Positions 7,251-9,993 of a stretch of DNA of 9,993 bases are shown in pieces. How positions within the stretch are numbered: position 1 is the stretch's first letter; each line of letters starts with the position of its first letter. The stretch is from Caldisericota bacterium. GTDB lineage: Bacteria; Caldisericota; Caldisericia; Caldisericales; Caldisericaceae. The notes under the pieces were generated by a model. It searched no databases and was not told where the DNA came from. It saw only the letters and a program-made list of their open reading frames with translations. The position numbers and the translations under genes are program-made. The stretch is from assembly GCA_030642335.1 (NCBI GenBank), contig DAOWNX010000014.1, positions 1 to 9,993 of the forward strand. Reading direction: 5' to 3'.

Positions 7251-7876
7251 CGTTCTTTAGGGATTTTTATATATTTTACTGTCTTTGCAGTTTTTTCGGT
7301 TTTTTCTCTCTTTTTTTTAAGAGTGTCTTTGTCCTGTGCTTTCCTTTGTCTTTTCACAATCCTCCCTGTATCCGGATTTACATAAGCCCATTCAATCGTC
7401 TTTTTCGCCGAAGGTTTGCTACGAGGAACTAAAATCTCTTCGGAGGAAACAACAGAAACAAACCTTTTTCCCTTTTTAAACCCAATGAAAGCTATTAAAG
7501 ACTTTCCTTCTTCAACACGCAAATATCCTTCACCTTTGTATGAAACGACAGGAATTTCAAGCACTGTCTTTCCCTTATTTCTTAGCCGAAGAAAGATGCC
7601 TGATTTTTTTTCTTTGTCGGTAATTTCCCAATGCACATAAACATTGCCGGGCTCTTTAGGTAGAAGCTCTAAATGGTTCACTCCGTAGTGCATATCAAGT
7701 TTTCTTTCTTTTATCTTTTCTTCACTTTTAACAATTTTTCGCGTCGGTCTATCTTTAAGTTTAATTGCCTTGATCAGCTTTGTTTTATTCATTTTGTGTC
7801 TTCCCTTTATTTCGTGACGCTTTGCTACATCTAAAAGCTCTTTTTTATTCATTTCATCATAACTTTTTTTATTCAT
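7247..7876 (-). CDS. Rho_N-like plus DUF4912 protein
   Basis: This 209-residue, strongly basic protein has unknown molecular function. Residues about 9-40 (KKELLDVAKRHEIKG...KLIKAIK) look like a Rho N-terminal/SAP-type helix-extended-helix fold, which usually binds nucleic acid. Residues about 66-165 (LLPKEPGNVYVHWEIT onward) match DUF4912, a beta-rich domain recurrent next to carbohydrate genes. A Lys/Arg/Thr-rich tail closes it (about 172-209). The ATG at 7876 is chosen because GAGG (7884-7887) lies 7 bases upstream; a second in-frame MNKK start at residue 9 has no ribosome binding site. It sits 12 bases after glgC and overlaps the branching enzyme by 4 bases, which ties its expression to glucan synthesis. 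A glucan-binding or regulatory role is inference from this position only. Confidence 0.85.
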   Translation of the reverse strand: MNKKSYDEMNKKELLDVAKRHEIKGRHKMNKTKLIKAIKLKDRPTRKIVKSEEKIKERKLDMHYGVNHLELLPKEPGNVYVHWEITDKEKKSGIFLRLRNKGKTVLEIPVVSYKGEGYLRVEEGKSLIAFIGFKKGKRFVSVVSSEEILVPRSKPSAKKTIEWAYVNPDTGRIVKRQRKAQDKDTLKKKREKTEKTAKTVKYIKIPKER

Positions 7877-7883
7877 TTCATCA
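7841..7883 (-). repeat. Direct repeat spanning the DUF4912 start codon
   Basis: Two perfect 19-base copies (7841-7859 and 7865-7883) lie 24 bases apart. Each contains ATGAATAAAAAA, so the first eight codons look like an in-frame tandem duplication giving MNKK at residues 1-4 and 9-12. Only the upstream copy is served by the GAGG ribosome binding site. Confidence 0.85.
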
Positions 7884-7888
7884 CCTCT

Positions 7889-9151
7889 TTAAATCGATAT
7901 ACGCGGAAAGCTTTCAGGAAACCTGTACCCCCGTGGTATTACAATAATGCCAGAATTAGACACATAAAAATATTTTTCGTCCACTTCCCGATTAAATCCT
8001 ATCTCCACATTCTCGGGAACAAAGACCTTTTTGTCTATAATTGCTCTCTTTATGCGGGTATTTTCTCCAATATTTGTGTTATTAAATATAACTGAGTCGC
8101 TAATACTGCTCTTTGCACCAATCCTCACCTTTGGAAAAATAACAGAATGAAGGATTGTCCCTCCCTCCACGATCACGCCATCGGCTATTAAGGAATCCTT
8201 TGCATAACCAAATACCTTCTCTCCATTAACTTCCTCAAAAGTAAATTTCGCCGGAGGAAGCTGTCTTGCATGAGTGAAAAATGGCCAGCTTTTATCATAA
8301 AGGTTTAGTTCTGGCATAGGAGATAAAAGATCCATATTTGCATTATAAAAAGAATCAATTGTACCAACATCCTGCCAGTACTTCTGCTTGTTATTTTTAT
8401 CAACAAAACGATAAGAAAGTACTTCATTTCCGTTAGATATGGCAAACGGTATGATGTCTTTGCCAAAATCATGAGACGAACTTTGTATCTTTGCATCATA
8501 AGCAAGAAGTTTGTTTAATGTTTCTCTGTTGAATATGTATATCCCCATAGAAGCAAGAGAATAATCGGGTAAATCAGGCAGAGTAAAAGGATCTTTTTGC
8601 TTTTCTCTAAAATCAACGACTTTGCCGTTATTGTCTACCTGCATAATACCAAAGGATTTTGCCCGCTCCTTTTCTACAAGAACTGCTCCAATAGTAATCT
8701 CAGCTTTATGCTCAATATGGAACTCAAGCATTTCCCGATAATCCATTTTATAGACGTGGTCACCAGAAAGAATTAATATATATTCAGATTCTTCTCTTTT
8801 AACAAAGAATAAATTTTGGTAGACAGCATCAGCTGTGCCCACATACCACCTTTCACCAAGACGTTGCTGCGGCGGGATATCTGTTATATACTCACCAAAC
8901 CTGTCACTCAAAAAACCCCATCCCAACGCAAGATGTCTACTGAGGGAAGCTGATTTATATTGAGTAACAACAAGAATTTTCCTCAGGCCTGAATTAACAC
9001 AGTTGCTAAGCGTAAAGTCAATAATCCTGTATTTTCCCCCAAATGGCACAGCTGGCTTTACTCTTTCTTCTGTAAGCGGATATAACCGCTGCCCCTTTCC
9101 CCCGGCAAGCAGAAATACTAATGTCTTTTTAATAATTTTCTCGTAGTCCAT
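7889..9151 (-). CDS. glgC: Glucose-1-phosphate adenylyltransferase (ADP-glucose pyrophosphorylase)
   Basis: GlgC makes ADP-glucose and pyrophosphate from ATP and glucose-1-phosphate, the committed and usually allosterically controlled step of bacterial glycogen synthesis. In this 420-residue protein the nucleotide-binding loop AGGKGQRLYPLT spans 16-27. PAVPFGGKYRIIDF (33-46) contains Lys40, aligned with the activator-site Lys39 of E. coli GlgC. SGDHVYKMDY (129-138) contains the catalytic Asp131. FREKQ has Lys184 at the sugar-phosphate position, and SMGIYIF and YWQDVGT follow. The C-terminal half from about 320 has the isoleucine-rich left-handed beta-helix repeats (GVIVEGGTILHSVIFPKVRIG). I start at the ATG at 9151, which has GGAGG (9157-9161) 5 bases upstream; a TTG four codons earlier would bury that site. 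It is first of the glucan genes and lies 60 bases after ruvB. Confidence 0.95.
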   Translation of the reverse strand: MDYEKIIKKTLVFLLAGGKGQRLYPLTEERVKPAVPFGGKYRIIDFTLSNCVNSGLRKILVVTQYKSASLSRHLALGWGFLSDRFGEYITDIPPQQRLGERWYVGTADAVYQNLFFVKREESEYILILSGDHVYKMDYREMLEFHIEHKAEITIGAVLVEKERAKSFGIMQVDNNGKVVDFREKQKDPFTLPDLPDYSLASMGIYIFNRETLNKLLAYDAKIQSSSHDFGKDIIPFAISNGNEVLSYRFVDKNNKQKYWQDVGTIDSFYNANMDLLSPMPELNLYDKSWPFFTHARQLPPAKFTFEEVNGEKVFGYAKDSLIADGVIVEGGTILHSVIFPKVRIGAKSSISDSVIFNNTNIGENTRIKRAIIDKKVFVPENVEIGFNREVDEKYFYVSNSGIIVIPRGYRFPESFPRISI

Positions 9152-9175
9152 GGCTTCCTCCAAAGGCTTTCTTTT

Positions 9176-9204
9176 ATTATAGGATTAATGGAGGAAAAAG
9201 AAAA
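9176..9204 (-). promoter_or_regulatory. Possible internal promoter before glgC
   Basis: A perfect TATAAT (9176-9181, minus strand) lies in the ruvB-glgC gap, which would start transcription about 18 bases before glgC. The sequence 17 bases upstream (TTTTCT, 9199-9204) matches the -35 consensus at only three positions. This would let glucan genes be transcribed separately from ruvB, but the evidence is weak. Confidence 0.35.
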
Positions 9205-9211
9205 ATACAGA

Positions 9212-9993
9212 CTAATAAAAGAGAGAGTCCTCGTCTTTGATGTTCAGATATTGTTTTGCTTTTTTTGTAGCAATTCTCCCCTTTGGCGTTCGAAGGAGAA
9301 AATTTATCTTCATAAGATACGGCTCTATAATATCTTCCAGTGTCCCTCTATCTTCACCACAAGCCGTTGCAAGTGTTGTAATTCCCACAGGACCACATTT
9401 GAATTTTTTAACGAGATTGCTCAGATATTTCCTGTCCAAATCATTCAGGCCAAAACTATCAATATGGAGATCTTTACAGGTTTCCTCCACAATATTTTTA
9501 GTGATGACTGCATTGTTCCTTACCTCTGCAAAATCTCTTACGCGTCTAAGCAGCTGTATAGCAATTCTGGGTACTCCTCGCGCTCGTTTCCCAAGAATCA
9601 ATGCCGCATCATCATCTATGTTGATACCTAAAATTTTGCTGTCGCGAAGTATAATTTCTCTCAATTCATCCGGACTATACAACTCAAGATGATAAACTAT
9701 GCCAAACCTGTCCCTAAGCGGAGGAGAAATTAAACCAAAACGGGTTGTAGCCCCGATAAGAGTAAAAGGATTTAAATCAATAACGATAGTGTGAGCCGAA
9801 CGTCCCCCGCCAGCCACAATGGGCAATTTAAAATCTTCCATTGCCGAATAAAGAACTTCTTCATTTGCTTTGGGAAGACGGTGAATTTCATCGATAAACA
9901 GCACGTCACCTTTTGAAAGACCTATAAGAATTGCCGCAAGATCTGCAACTCTCTCCAGAGATGGACCGGTTATATGTTTAACATGAACGCTCA
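9212..9993 (-). CDS. ruvB: Holliday junction branch-migration ATPase RuvB (N-terminus outside window)
   Basis: The visible 259 residues are the C-terminal three quarters of RuvB, the hexameric AAA+ motor that drives branch migration with RuvA. The frame stays open to the window end: SVHVKHITGPSLERVADLA and LIGLSKGD precede the Walker B motif VLFIDEIHR, so the GTG at 9904 encodes an internal Val and is not the start. Walker A lies outside the window. GATTRFG carries the arginine finger, ISPPLRDRFG follows, and RARGVPRIAIQLLRRVRDFA is the sensor-2 region. The C-terminal winged helix (FGLNDLDRKYL...GPVGITTLA...EPYLMKINFLLRTPKGRIAT) is complete, and the stop is at 9212. The usual GEGPAARS-like segment reads GGGRSAHT, a mild divergence. 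It precedes glgC by 60 bases. Confidence 0.95.
   Translation of the reverse strand, partial: SVHVKHITGPSLERVADLAAILIGLSKGDVLFIDEIHRLPKANEEVLYSAMEDFKLPIVAGGGRSAHTIVIDLNPFTLIGATTRFGLISPPLRDRFGIVYHLELYSPDELREIILRDSKILGINIDDDAALILGKRARGVPRIAIQLLRRVRDFAEVRNNAVITKNIVEETCKDLHIDSFGLNDLDRKYLSNLVKKFKCGPVGITTLATACGEDRGTLEDIIEPYLMKINFLLRTPKGRIATKKAKQYLNIKDEDSLFY

Noticed and set aside
9152..9163. TTG start four codons upstream of the chosen glgC ATG
   Set aside because: The GGAGG ribosome binding site would lie inside the coding sequence; the ATG at 9151 has ideal spacing.
9188..9692. Plus-strand open frames opposite ruvB
   Set aside because: They are antisense shadows of a conserved RuvB coding region and show no domain motifs.

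Overview
The window is AT-rich (GC roughly in the mid-to-high 30s % by eye), densely packed and bacterial. It carries an AAA+ RuvB, a bacterial-type GlgC and a HisKA/PAS histidine kinase, and strong AAGGAG-type ribosome binding sites precede several genes. Some content is also common in archaea: a geranylgeranyl-reductase-family flavoprotein, a long AlaX-type tRNA editing protein and a GH57 branching enzyme. That mix fits an anaerobic or sediment/subsurface lineage (deltaproteobacterial, Nitrospirota-like or candidate-phylum), but I cannot place it from the sequence alone. I see no tRNA, rRNA, CRISPR array or intact mobile element.

Layout. (1) 1-1675, minus strand: a two-component module. A membrane PAS histidine kinase is followed by the first codons of a probable response regulator that runs off the left edge. 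(2) 1676-1949: a divergent intergenic region with outward-facing sigma-70-like promoter candidates for both sides and a possible REP-like scrap. (3) 1950-4393, plus strand: a small ORF of 30 codons with a strong ribosome binding site ends by ATGA overlap on the start of a geranylgeranyl-reductase-family flavoprotein, followed 63 bases later by an AlaX-type alanyl-tRNA editing hydrolase. (4) 4476-9993, minus strand: a convergent run of six genes in transcription order: ruvB (N-terminal part outside the window), glgC, a Rho_N-like/DUF4912 protein, a GH57 (DUF1957) 1,4-alpha-glucan branching enzyme, an HD-domain phosphohydrolase, and a compact VIT1/CCC1-like membrane protein.

How the genes fit together. 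glgC makes ADP-glucose, the committed donor for bacterial glycogen, and the GH57 enzyme branches alpha-1,4-glucan. The DUF4912 gene lies between them, with a 12-base gap to glgC and a 4-base stop/start overlap with the branching enzyme, so it is probably co-expressed with glucan synthesis. A glycogen synthase is not in the window. The RuvB, HD and VIT1-like genes are probably only positional neighbours.

No clearly new system is present. The points most worth a second look are the 30-codon ORF coupled to the reductase, the DUF4912 protein embedded in the glucan operon, and the compact VIT1-like protein that lacks both the usual metal-binding domain and an expected acidic residue.
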